From NCBI RefSeq assembly GCF_033898525.1, contig NZ_JAXAFJ010000001.1:1-64000 (forward strand): 64,000 nucleotides of DNA. The letters run 5' to 3'. Position numbers and translations under genes: made by a program. This document shows positions 8,045 through 15,668 of this stretch, piece by piece. The notes below the pieces were generated by a model. That model ran no database searches, was not told where the DNA came from, and worked only from the letters and a program-made list of their open reading frames with translations. Position 1 is the first letter of the stretch; the number at the start of each line of letters is the position of its first letter. Source of the DNA: Flaviflagellibacter rhizophilus. GTDB taxonomy: Bacteria; Pseudomonadota; Alphaproteobacteria; Rhizobiales; Methylopilaceae.

Positions 8045-8668
8045 ATGAGCGAAACCCTAGCTGCCTTCCTGGCCGGCTTCCTGTTGTCCGGCGCGCTGAT
8101 CATGGCGATCGGGGCGCAGAACCTGTTCGTTCTGCGCCAAGGTCTTCGGCGTGAGCATGTCGCGCCGATCGTGCTCTTCTGCGGCACGATTGATGCGTTG
8201 CTCATCATCGCCGGGGTGGCAGGCATCGGCGCCGTCCTCGCTGCCATTCCTCAGCTGACGATTGCCTTGTCGCTGGGGGGAGCGGCGTTCCTTGCATGGT
8301 ACGGCGTGAGTGCGCTGCGGCGGATGGCGCGTCCCTCCTCCATGAGCATCGCCGGGACGCAAAGCATCACTCTGTCCCGGGCGCTGGGCACGGCTGCCGC
8401 GTTCACCTTCCTTAATCCTCATGTCTATCTCGATACCGTGCTGCTGATGGGCGCAGCGGGTTCGGCACAGCCTCACGATCTGCGTCCGATCTTCGTTACC
8501 GGAGCAGCGCTGGCCAGCTTCACGTGGTTCGCGGCGCTTGGATATGGCGCGCGCCTTCTGGCGCCCCTGTTCGTGAAGCCGGCGGCCTGGCGCGTGCTGG
8601 ATGCCATCGTAGGCATCGTGATGCTGTCGCTGGCGGCTTCGCTGGTGGCACGCGTGCTCGCGCACTAG
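8045..8668 (+). CDS. LysE/ArgO family amino-acid exporter
   Basis: A 207-residue inner-membrane protein, likely exporting basic amino acids such as lysine or arginine. The first segment, LLSGALIMAIGAQNLFVLRQGL, carries the GAQN motif conserved in LysE and ArgO. Five or six hydrophobic segments span the protein, and the FLNPHVYLDTVLLMG block (after residue ~118) is also family-specific. Length matches ArgO (~205). No regulator of the ArgP/LysG type is next to it. Its gene is followed by the copper-related genes but shows no functional link to them. Confidence 0.92.
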   Translation: MSETLAAFLAGFLLSGALIMAIGAQNLFVLRQGLRREHVAPIVLFCGTIDALLIIAGVAGIGAVLAAIPQLTIALSLGGAAFLAWYGVSALRRMARPSSMSIAGTQSITLSRALGTAAAFTFLNPHVYLDTVLLMGAAGSAQPHDLRPIFVTGAALASFTWFAALGYGARLLAPLFVKPAAWRVLDAIVGIVMLSLAASLVARVLAH

Positions 8669-8754
8669 GTCCGCGTGCTCTCGCAGGCCTGCCGGGGGTG
8701 GACATTCTGTTCCTTGACTTTGCCCCGTGCGGCGTCTGACGTGCGGACGTGACG

Positions 8755-9132
8755 ATGATGGGATCATCCGGAGCGCGGCAGATGCTCGGCGCGCTCCTGA
8801 TCCTCCTCCTCGCGCTGACAGGCGCCGGACGGGGACGGGCGGACGAGAGCAGGCTTGCGAAGGTCGCGACGATGACCATCGCGGGCTTCGTCGTGCCCAT
8901 CTGCCACGGCGACCCCTCTCGTTCGCAGAAGCCGGACACCTCTCCCGTCAATCATGATTGCTGCGACATCTGCGCGGTATCTGCGTCGGCCCTGACCCCG
9001 ATGCAGGCGTGGCTGGCATCGCCCCTGCCGTTCCTGCGCTCGGCGGATGATGGTGCGAAGCCGCCGCATCTGGCGCTCGCGCGACGCAAGACGCCACGCC
9101 TGTCCCAAGGACCTCCGATCGGTCTGATCTGA
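8755..9132 (+). CDS. DUF2946-like exported cysteine/histidine protein
   Basis: About 125 residues. It begins with a signal sequence or single membrane segment (MLGALLILLLALTGAG) and then has a Cys/His set (PICHGDPS, then HDCCDICAVSAS) that looks like a metal ligand group. This resembles the DUF2946 family, often found beside copper-handling genes; here the copper chaperone PCu(A)C and an SCO protein follow directly. The start is uncertain: GTG 8749, ATG 8755 and ATG 8758 are in frame and none has a clear ribosome site. The C-terminal ~40 residues are basic. Metal binding is inferred, not shown. Confidence 0.65.
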   Translation: MMGSSGARQMLGALLILLLALTGAGRGRADESRLAKVATMTIAGFVVPICHGDPSRSQKPDTSPVNHDCCDICAVSASALTPMQAWLASPLPFLRSADDGAKPPHLALARRKTPRLSQGPPIGLI

Positions 9133-9195
9133 TCATCCACGTTTCAGATCGACGTCTGCCCTGCACGTGCGCAGAGCAGATCGGGAGGACCTTGC

Positions 9196-9717
9196 ATGTT
9201 GAACACCATTTCACGCTCACTGATCATCACGGCTGCCCTGTTCGGCATGGGCAGCGTTGCCTCTTCCCATGAATACAAGGCAGGCGACCTGACCATCCAG
9301 CATCCGTGGTCGCGGGCGACGCCTCCCGGCGCCAAGGTCGGCGGCGGCTATCTCACAATCACCAACAATGGAAGCAGCGCGGATCGCCTCGTGGGGGGCA
9401 GCGCCGAAATCTCGACGCGGTTCGAGATCCATGACATGGCCGTGGAGAACGGGATCATGAAGATGCGGCCCGCGGGACCGATCGAGATCACTCCGGGAGC
9501 AACTCTGTCGCTCGCGCCGGGCGGCAAGCACATCATGATGGTGGGGCTGACACAAACCCCCAAGGAAGGGGACACCATCGCCGGAACGCTGGTCTTCGAG
9601 AAGGCCGGCACCGTGAAGGTGGAATTCAAGGTGGAGGCGCTGGGCGCAAGTGCCCCTGCGGGCGCAGCAGCCCCCGTTCCGGCGCACGGCGAGGCTGCAG
9701 GATCGCATCACCACTGA
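9196..9717 (+). CDS. Periplasmic copper chaperone PCu(A)C
   Basis: A 173-residue exported protein that binds Cu(I) and helps build the CuA centre of cytochrome c oxidase, usually with an SCO protein. After a signal peptide (residues 1-24) the domain shows the copper-site set His79, Met81, Met88/Met90, His112 and Met114 (IHDMAVENGIMKM and GKHIMMVGL). The tail is Ala/Pro-rich and ends in GSHHH, giving a second possible metal site. The gene has a GGGAGG ribosome site just upstream. The SCO gene follows 100 bp downstream on the same strand, supporting the oxidase-assembly role. Confidence 0.93.
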   Translation: MLNTISRSLIITAALFGMGSVASSHEYKAGDLTIQHPWSRATPPGAKVGGGYLTITNNGSSADRLVGGSAEISTRFEIHDMAVENGIMKMRPAGPIEITPGATLSLAPGGKHIMMVGLTQTPKEGDTIAGTLVFEKAGTVKVEFKVEALGASAPAGAAAPVPAHGEAAGSHHH

Positions 9718-9817
9718 TCCTTGCGGAGAACAGAGGCGGCCGCTGTTGGTCGCCTCACGCGACGTGAACCCCAATCGGCAGGCAAGGTACCGCGTCGTGC
9801 GGCCTTGAGGAACCGCG

Positions 9818-10483
9818 ATGATCCCCCGTTCAGTCAACCTATTCCTCCTCGGCTTCGCAGTGTTCGCGATGCTCGCTGGAGTGACGATCCTGGTTGTCCA
9901 GCAATGGTCTCCCTACAGGAGCTTCGGCGTTGGAGGATCTTTCGTCATGAGCGACCTCGAGGGTCGGACCGTCACCGATCGTGATCTCCTGGGTCGCCCC
10001 ACGGCCATCTTCTTCGGCTTCACGTTCTGTCCGGACGTATGCCCCACGACCATGCTGAGCCTGACATCGGCGATGAAGAAGATGGGAACGGTGGCAGATA
10101 AGCTGAATGTCGTGTTCGTGTCAGTGGACCCGGAGAGGGACACGCCCGAAGCGCTTAAGCAGTATCTGGCGTTCTTCGATCCGAGGATCCGCGCCCTTAC
10201 CGGCACACCGCGACAGGTGGCCAACATGGCCAGCGCATACCGCGCCTATGTGCGCCGAAGCGAGACAGAGGATGAGGGCTATACCATCGACCACGAGACG
10301 TCGGTGATGCTGTTCAACAGCAAGGGCCGGATCATCGGCCAGATCTTCCATGGGGAAGACGAGAACGCATTTCTCGCCAAGCTCAATACGTTGGCTGAGC
10401 CTAATGTGTGTCGGCCGGGCTTGCCGACCACGTCAAATCTTTGGAGTTCAGCCGGCGAACTCGCAGGCGGGGCCTGCCGTTAG
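9818..10483 (+). CDS. SCO1/SenC family copper-binding protein
   Basis: A 221-residue thioredoxin-fold protein anchored by one N-terminal membrane segment (residues ~8-28). It has the copper ligands Cys71 and Cys75 in TFCPDVCPT and His159 in YTIDHETSV, all as in SCO proteins. These deliver or reduce copper at CuA of cytochrome c oxidase. The C-terminal ~20 residues (CRPGLPTTSNLW onward) extend beyond the normal fold and have no counterpart I recognise. The gene pairs with the PCu(A)C gene before it. Confidence 0.93.
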   Translation: MIPRSVNLFLLGFAVFAMLAGVTILVVQQWSPYRSFGVGGSFVMSDLEGRTVTDRDLLGRPTAIFFGFTFCPDVCPTTMLSLTSAMKKMGTVADKLNVVFVSVDPERDTPEALKQYLAFFDPRIRALTGTPRQVANMASAYRAYVRRSETEDEGYTIDHETSVMLFNSKGRIIGQIFHGEDENAFLAKLNTLAEPNVCRPGLPTTSNLWSSAGELAGGACR

Positions 10484-10515
10484 CGGCTCATCAAAGAGAG
10501 GGTAGTTCGCCGTTC

Positions 10516-10605
10516 TCAGGTGAACAGCATGTAGTAGACGACGAAGGGCGAAGCCAGCTGCGCCCATGCACCCACAACTGCTGCCCGATCAATGATTGCG
10601 TTCAT
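10516..10605 (-). CDS. Candidate 29-residue hydrophobic small protein
   Basis: An open frame of 29 codons plus TGA on the minus strand. It reads MNAIIDRAAVVGAWAQLASP followed by FVVYYMLFT. A strong ribosome site GGGAGG lies 5 bp before the ATG (minus-strand reading of 10611-10616). The second half is hydrophobic and could lie in or on the membrane. It sits downstream of the hybrid kinase gene on the same strand and converges with the SCO gene. I recognise no family. The ribosome site is the main support; chance is not excluded. Confidence 0.4.
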   Translation of the reverse strand: MNAIIDRAAVVGAWAQLASPFVVYYMLFT

Positions 10606-10672
10606 CACTTCCTCCCGTCTGGAAGCAGAACGGCGATCTTCTCTTCAAGTTCCCCGCGAACAAGGCTCTGGA

Positions 10673-12592
10673 TCAGAGATTGCGCAGACGCTCCAGCACG
10701 TCGCTCCAGCGGTAAGGCTTGGAGATGAAGGCGGTGTCGCTCCTGCCACCACCGCTCTTCTCGAAGGCCGGCACCGGATAGCCGGATGCGAGGAGGATCT
10801 TGAGCTCGGGCCGCAACTTGCGGGCCGCGTCCGCCAGCTCGAAGCCGGTCATTCCGCGCGGCATCACCACGTCGCTGAACAGCACGTCGATACGGCGATC
10901 GCGCCTGAGGATATCGATCGCCGCAGGTCCGTGACTTGCGGTGAGAACTTCGTAACCGAGGCTGTCGAACATCTCCACGGCTGCTTCGAGCACCTGTTCG
11001 TCATCATCAACGATCAGCACGGTGCTGGCGGCGCCGTGCTCGTGCCGGTCTCCCCGGGCAACCGGCTCCTTGGCGGGAAGGTAAAGGCTGACCGAAGCCC
11101 CCTGCCCCGGTGCGGTGACAATGTGCAGGTGCCCGTCCGATTGCCCGGCAAAACCGTAGACCTGGCTAAGACCAAGGCCAGTCCCCTTGCCCACCTCCTT
11201 GGTCGTGAAGAACGGCTCACAGGCATGGCTGAGCACATCCTCGCTCATGCCGGGCCCGTTGTCGGTGACCGAAACCTTCACGTAGTCGCCGGCGGCCGCC
11301 GTCGAGAAGAGAAGACGCTCTGCTTCGTGGAACGTCACGACCTCGGTCGAAATCTCGATGGAGCCATCTGCCCCGCACGCGTCCCTAGCATTGACCACGA
11401 GGTTCAAAAGCGCCGCTTCGAACTGCGCTGAATCTATGAGTACCGTCCTCATCTCGTGGGACAGGACGATTTTCACCGCAGCCTCGCCGCCTGCAGCACG
11501 CCGCAAGATGGCCTCGAAGGTCTCGATCACCTGGTTGAGGTCATGCACCTGCGGCTTCAGCGACTGCCGCCTCGCGAAAGCCAGCAACTGACCCGTCAGC
11601 TGGGAACCGCGCTCTGCCGCCAGAAGGGCGTTGTCCAACAGGCGGGCCTCGCGGGGCTCGTGCAAGCGGGACCGCAAGATGTCGAGGCTCGAGATCATGA
11701 CAGTCAGCAGATTGTTGAAGTCGTGCGCGATGCCGCCGGTCAGTTGCCCGATGGCCTCCATCTTCTGCGCCTGGAACAGCGCCTGCCGGGCTTTCTCCAG
11801 TGCTTCGGCGGCTTCACGCCGCTCGGTCATGTCACGCGTGATCTTGGCGAAGCCGATCAACGCCCCGGCTTCGTCGTGGATGGCATCGATGACCACGCTG
11901 GCCCAGAAGCGGGAACCGTCCTTCCGGATGCGCCAGCCTTCGCTCTCGAACTTGCCGGTCCGGCGTGCGGTCTCAAGCGCCCGTGCCGGAAGCTGGTTCG
12001 CCAGGTCTTCCTCTGCGTAGAACCGCGAGAAGTGATGTCCGACGATCTCGTCGGCTCCATAGCCTTTGATACGCTGCGCGCCGAGGTTCCAGTTCGTGAC
12101 GTGACCTTCGGCGTCCAGCATGTAGATCGCGTAATCCGCCACGCCCTGGACAAGGATGCGGAAGCGCTCTTCGCTTTGCTTCAGTGCCCGTTGCGCCAGC
12201 ATGCGCTCGGTGTTGTCGCGCGTGATCTTCGCGAAGCCGATCAGCCGCTTTTTCTTGTCCCAGATCGGGTCGATGACGACGCTGGCCCAGAACCTCGTTC
12301 CATCCTTGCGAATGCGCCAGGCCTCGATCTCGAACTTGCCTTCGGAGGCGGCTGTTGCGAGGGCACGTTCCGGCTCGCCACGCTCGCGATCCTCCGGCGT
12401 GTAGAAGGCCGAGAAGTGCCGGCCGACGATCTCGTCCGCCGTGTAGCCCTTGAAGCGCTCGGCGCCAGCGTTCCAGCTGCTGACGATGCCCGTGGGGTCC
12501 AGCATGTAGATCGCGTAATCGGTCACCGAATCGAGGAGCAGGCGGTAGCGATCCTCGACCGCGTGCGGAAGCCCACCGTCCTGTGACGTCAT
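10673..12592 (-). CDS. Hybrid sensor histidine kinase with two PAS domains and a receiver
   Basis: About 639 residues, with no membrane segment, so a cytoplasmic sensor. Order: PAS 1 (~26-130), PAS 2 (~154-258), a histidine kinase core with phospho-acceptor His290 in GGIAHDFNNLL, an ATPase domain (NLVVNARDA, DNGPGM, GKGTGLGLSQVYG), and a C-terminal receiver (VLIVDDDEQVLEAA; phosphorylatable Asp in VLFSDVVMP). The two PAS domains are near-copies, each ending RKDG-RFWASVVID, so they likely sense the same type of signal. Start at 12592 (MTSQDGG) is chosen because the PAS begins soon after; an in-frame ATG at 12670 is possible. No partner regulator is adjacent, so the phosphorelay output is unknown. 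Confidence 0.9.
   Translation of the reverse strand: MTSQDGGLPHAVEDRYRLLLDSVTDYAIYMLDPTGIVSSWNAGAERFKGYTADEIVGRHFSAFYTPEDRERGEPERALATAASEGKFEIEAWRIRKDGTRFWASVVIDPIWDKKKRLIGFAKITRDNTERMLAQRALKQSEERFRILVQGVADYAIYMLDAEGHVTNWNLGAQRIKGYGADEIVGHHFSRFYAEEDLANQLPARALETARRTGKFESEGWRIRKDGSRFWASVVIDAIHDEAGALIGFAKITRDMTERREAAEALEKARQALFQAQKMEAIGQLTGGIAHDFNNLLTVMISSLDILRSRLHEPREARLLDNALLAAERGSQLTGQLLAFARRQSLKPQVHDLNQVIETFEAILRRAAGGEAAVKIVLSHEMRTVLIDSAQFEAALLNLVVNARDACGADGSIEISTEVVTFHEAERLLFSTAAAGDYVKVSVTDNGPGMSEDVLSHACEPFFTTKEVGKGTGLGLSQVYGFAGQSDGHLHIVTAPGQGASVSLYLPAKEPVARGDRHEHGAASTVLIVDDDEQVLEAAVEMFDSLGYEVLTASHGPAAIDILRRDRRIDVLFSDVVMPRGMTGFELADAARKLRPELKILLASGYPVPAFEKSGGGRSDTAFISKPYRWSDVLERLRNL
11819..12517 (-). 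repeat. Tandem duplicated PAS-coding unit inside the hybrid kinase gene
   Basis: The two PAS units (12517-12203 and 12133-11819) align without gaps at an offset of 128 codons. By my hand count 72 of 105 residues are identical, including the whole block W-R-I-R-K-D-G then RFWASVVID and the closing LIGFAKITRD. This is an intragenic duplication. Confidence 0.85.
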
Positions 12593-12730
12593 CTGCTGGT
12601 CTTCATGGAATCGTGCCTCGATGCCGATGCGCCGAACGGTCCTGATTACACCTAACGGGCGACGAATCAAGATTTCGAGAGCTGCTGATCCGCGGCTGGC
12701 ATATGCCGAAGCAGTCCACGGTTCGTGGGT

Positions 12731-13831
12731 TCACACGCTCCTGAAATGCTTCGAAAGCTTCAGGCCCTGCGCCTGATAATTGGAGCCGAGCCCCTGCCCG
12801 TAAAGGGCGTCCGGCACCTCCGACAACCGTTCATAAACCAGCCGCCCCACCGTCTGCCCATGCTCAAGGATGAAGGGCACTTCATGGCTGCGCACTTCGA
12901 GCACCGCGCGGGAGCCGCGTCCGCCGGCGGCGTGGTGGCCGAAGCCGGGATCGAAGAAGCCGGCGTAATGCACCCGGAACTCGCCGACCAGTGGATCGAA
13001 GGGCACCATCTCGGCCGCATAGGCCGGCGGCACATGCACCGCCTCGCGCGAGGCCAGGATGTAGAACTCGCCGGGATCGAGCACGAGCTGGCGGTTCTTG
13101 GCCGTGACCGGCTCCCAAAAGTCCTCGACATCGTAGCCGCCGACGCGGTCCACATCGATGACCGCCGTGTGGCGCTTGGCGCGGTAGCCGACGCGGCCCT
13201 GGTCGGGGCCGGACAGGTCCACCGTCACGGAGATGCCGTTGCGGAGATCAGGTTGATCGGTGTCCACCAGCCGCTCGACGGCCTGCAGCGCCGTCATTTC
13301 GGCAAGGTCGAGGCCCGCCTCGCCGGAGCGGAAACGGATCTGCGACAGCCGGGAGCCCGTGCGCACCAGAACCGGGAAGGTGCGGGGGCTGATCTCCGCC
13401 CAGAGAGTGCCTTCATAGCCGGCGGGAACCGTGTCGAAGCCGCGCACGCCGTCGGCAATCACACGGGTGAAGACATCGAGGCGGCCAGTCGAGCTTTTGG
13501 GGTTGGTCGCCGCCATGACGTCGGCCGGCAGGCGCAGGGACTCCAGCAAGGGCACCAGATAGACGCAGCCGGTCTCCAGCACCGCGCCGTCCTCAAGGCT
13601 GAACTCGTGCATCAGCACATCGGCCAGCCTCTGGCGCACGCTCTGGCCCGGACCCGGCAGGAAGCTGGCGCGAACACGGTAGGCGCAGGTGCCGAGACGA
13701 AGATCGAGGCTTGCAGGCTGGATCTGCCGGTCCAGCAGCGGGCGATCAAGGCGGATCGCCTCGCGGGCGATCAGATCGCGGATGGACTGCGCCGGGCTGA
13801 TGCCCGCGCCATGTTGACCACCGCTGTTCAT
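12731..13831 (-). CDS. dcd: dCTP deaminase, long alphaproteobacterial form
   Basis: A 366-residue protein of the 2'-deoxycytidine 5'-triphosphate deaminase family, roughly twice the length of the E. coli enzyme (193), because this family has two related dUTPase-like folds in one chain. It produces dUTP for thymidylate synthesis. Visible blocks are IQPASLDLRLG near residue 38, ATNPKSSTGRLDVFTRVIADG (~120) and EFRVHYAGFFDPGFG (~290). The start at 13831 (MNSGGQHGAG) is chosen because sequence upstream of it lies in the metZ promoter/riboswitch region on the other strand. It is divergent from metZ; no functional link is expected. Confidence 0.88.
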   Translation of the reverse strand: MNSGGQHGAGISPAQSIRDLIAREAIRLDRPLLDRQIQPASLDLRLGTCAYRVRASFLPGPGQSVRQRLADVLMHEFSLEDGAVLETGCVYLVPLLESLRLPADVMAATNPKSSTGRLDVFTRVIADGVRGFDTVPAGYEGTLWAEISPRTFPVLVRTGSRLSQIRFRSGEAGLDLAEMTALQAVERLVDTDQPDLRNGISVTVDLSGPDQGRVGYRAKRHTAVIDVDRVGGYDVEDFWEPVTAKNRQLVLDPGEFYILASREAVHVPPAYAAEMVPFDPLVGEFRVHYAGFFDPGFGHHAAGGRGSRAVLEVRSHEVPFILEHGQTVGRLVYERLSEVPDALYGQGLGSNYQAQGLKLSKHFRSV

Positions 13832-13891
13832 GAGACCCCCGCCCTCGCCTACTATGCTCCTAGTGGGCAGCCGGCTTTCTATCAAGTTGCA

Positions 13892-13920
13892 TTGACGAGG
13901 TCTGTGGCCGGGAGTAGAGC
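13892..13920 (+). promoter_or_regulatory. Putative promoter of metZ
   Basis: TTGACG (13892-13897) is followed by a 17-bp spacer and TAGAGC (13915-13920). Transcription from it would begin just before the SAM-II aptamer at 13931, which is where a riboswitch leader should start. Confidence 0.5.
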
Positions 13921-13930
13921 CGTTGCCACG

Positions 13931-13984
13931 TCGTGGTGATTTGAGCCGGCCGGCTTGCAGCCACGTAAAACAAGTCGCTAAAAG
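13931..13984 (+). ncRNA. SAM-II riboswitch (metA-type) before metZ
   Basis: The leader carries the compact SAM-II pseudoknot. P1 is CGTGG (13932-13936) pairing with CCACG (13961-13965). The loop begins TGATTTGAGCCGG. A loop segment GCTTG (13953-13957) pairs with CAAGT (13971-13975) to form the pseudoknot, and the conserved GCTAAAA tail (13977-13983) follows. This class binds S-adenosylmethionine and lowers translation of methionine genes, mostly in alphaproteobacteria. The following gene makes homocysteine, which fits exactly. Confidence 0.92.
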
Positions 13985-14042
13985 GCCGTCGCGCTGGTTC
14001 TCTCGTGGTTTTCCGGCGCCGCGGCCGCATATGAGGTGCCGC

Positions 14043-15239
14043 GTGTCCAAGCCCCCTCTGCCCGCCCGCAACCTGAAGCCCGCCACCATTGCCGTGCACG
14101 AAGGCACGCTGCGCAGCCAGTTCGGCGAGACCGCCGAGGCGATGTTCCTGACGCAGGGCTATGTCTACGACTCGATGGAGCAGGCCGAGGCGCGCTTCAC
14201 GGGCGCGGACCCCGGCTTCCAGTATTCGCGCTTCTCCAATCCCACCGTCGACATGTTCGAGCGGCGCATGGCTGCGCTGGAAGGCGCCGAGGCCGCGCGC
14301 GCCACGGCGACCGGCATGGCCGCTGTGACGGCCTCCATGCTCAGCTTTGTCTCCGCCGGGGAGCACATCGTGGCCGCCAAGGCGCTGTTCGGCTCCTGCC
14401 GCTACATCGTGGAGGATCTCGCGCCGCGCTTCGGCATCACATCCACCTTGGTGGACGGCTGCAATCTCGACGCCTGGCAGAAGGCGGTGCAGCCGAACAC
14501 GCGCGCCTTCTTCCTGGAGACGCCCACCAATCCCACGCTGGACATCCTGGACATCACGGCCATCGCCGAGATTGCCCACGCGGCCGGCGCCAAGCTGATC
14601 GTGGACAATGTCTTCGCCACGCCGATCTTCCAGAAGCCATTGGCGCTGGGCGCCGACGTGGTCTGCTATTCGGCGACGAAGCACATCGACGGACAGGGCC
14701 GCACCCTTGGCGGCATCGTGCTTGGCAGCGAGGAATATGTCACCGGGCCGCTGCAGATGTTCCTGCGCCAGACCGGCCCCTCGCTCTCGCCATTCAACGC
14801 CTGGGTCATGCTGAAGAGCCTTGAGACGCTCGCCCTGCGCGTCGAGCGGCAGGCGGCGACAGCGGCAAGGGTCGCGGACTTCCTGGGCGACCACCCGAAG
14901 GTGCAGCGCGTCATCTACCCGTTCCGCGACGACCACCCGCAGGTGGCGCTGGCCCGCCGGCAGATGACCGCAGGTTCCACGCTCGTCACCTTCGACGTGA
15001 AGGGCGGCAAGGAAGAGGCGTTCCGCTTCGGCGGTGCGCTCGGCATCGTCAAGATCACCAACAATCTGGGTGATGCCAAGACGCTCATCACGCACCCGGC
15101 TACGACGACGCACCAGCGCCTGAGCGCAGACGCGCGGGCCGAACTGGGCATTTCCGACGCCATGCTGCGGCTGTCTCTCGGGCTCGAAGATGCGGACGAC
15201 CTCATCGAGGACCTGTCCATCGCCCTCGACGCCATCTAG
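14043..15239 (+). CDS. metZ: O-succinylhomoserine sulfhydrylase MetZ
   Basis: A 398-residue PLP enzyme of the Cys/Met metabolism family that joins O-succinylhomoserine and sulfide to homocysteine. The PLP lysine lies in CYSATKHIDGQGR; other blocks are QYSRFSNPTVDMFE and ETPTNPTLDILDI. GTG at 14043 is chosen because GAGG (14034-14037) sits a normal distance before it and the protein then begins VSKPPLPARNL. An ATG at 14031 is the alternative. Control by SAM is expected through the SAM-II element 60 bp upstream. O-acetylhomoserine as substrate cannot be excluded from sequence alone, but metZ is the usual gene behind this riboswitch. Confidence 0.93.
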   Translation: MSKPPLPARNLKPATIAVHEGTLRSQFGETAEAMFLTQGYVYDSMEQAEARFTGADPGFQYSRFSNPTVDMFERRMAALEGAEAARATATGMAAVTASMLSFVSAGEHIVAAKALFGSCRYIVEDLAPRFGITSTLVDGCNLDAWQKAVQPNTRAFFLETPTNPTLDILDITAIAEIAHAAGAKLIVDNVFATPIFQKPLALGADVVCYSATKHIDGQGRTLGGIVLGSEEYVTGPLQMFLRQTGPSLSPFNAWVMLKSLETLALRVERQAATAARVADFLGDHPKVQRVIYPFRDDHPQVALARRQMTAGSTLVTFDVKGGKEEAFRFGGALGIVKITNNLGDAKTLITHPATTTHQRLSADARAELGISDAMLRLSLGLEDADDLIEDLSIALDAI

Positions 15240-15275
15240 CTGCACAGGGCACCATTCTAGGATATGCTAACCGGC

Positions 15276-15668
15276 ATGTACTGCGCGACGACCAACAACA
15301 TCCAGATCACCGTGACACCCCGGTTCCTGAGCGACGAATCCGCTCCGGACAAGGGGCATTTCGTGTGGTCCTATTCCATCGATATCGAGAACCGGGGCGG
15401 CCGCACCGTTCAGCTGCTGTCTCGGTACTGGAAAATCGTGGACGCCGCCGGCCGCGTGCAGGAGGTGCAGGGCGCGGGCGTCATCGGCGAGCAGCCGGTG
15501 CTGCCGCCGGGCGAGAGCTTTTCCTACACGAGCGGCGTCCCGCTGACGACGCCGTCCGGCTTCATGGCCGGTCATTACGTGATGGAAGCCGAGTCCGGTG
15601 AGCGCTTCGACGTCGAAGTGCCTGCCTTCTCGCTCGACTGCACGGATGAGCGCCGCATTGTCCACTGA
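15276..15668 (+). CDS. apaG: ApaG protein (FN3-like fold)
   Basis: A 130-residue small beta-sandwich protein. The ATG at 15276 (MYCATTNNIQITVTPRFLSDES) matches the start and length of rhizobial ApaG; an ATG at 15264 would add four residues and has an AGGA too close to it. Family blocks are WSYSIDIENRG, LLSRYWKIVDA and the GxGxxGExPVL-like GVIGEQPVLPPGESFSYTSG. ApaG is linked to Co2+/Mg2+ resistance in enterobacteria, but its molecular role is unclear. Its end overlaps the start of argE by 23 bp. Confidence 0.9.
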   Translation: MYCATTNNIQITVTPRFLSDESAPDKGHFVWSYSIDIENRGGRTVQLLSRYWKIVDAAGRVQEVQGAGVIGEQPVLPPGESFSYTSGVPLTTPSGFMAGHYVMEAESGERFDVEVPAFSLDCTDERRIVH

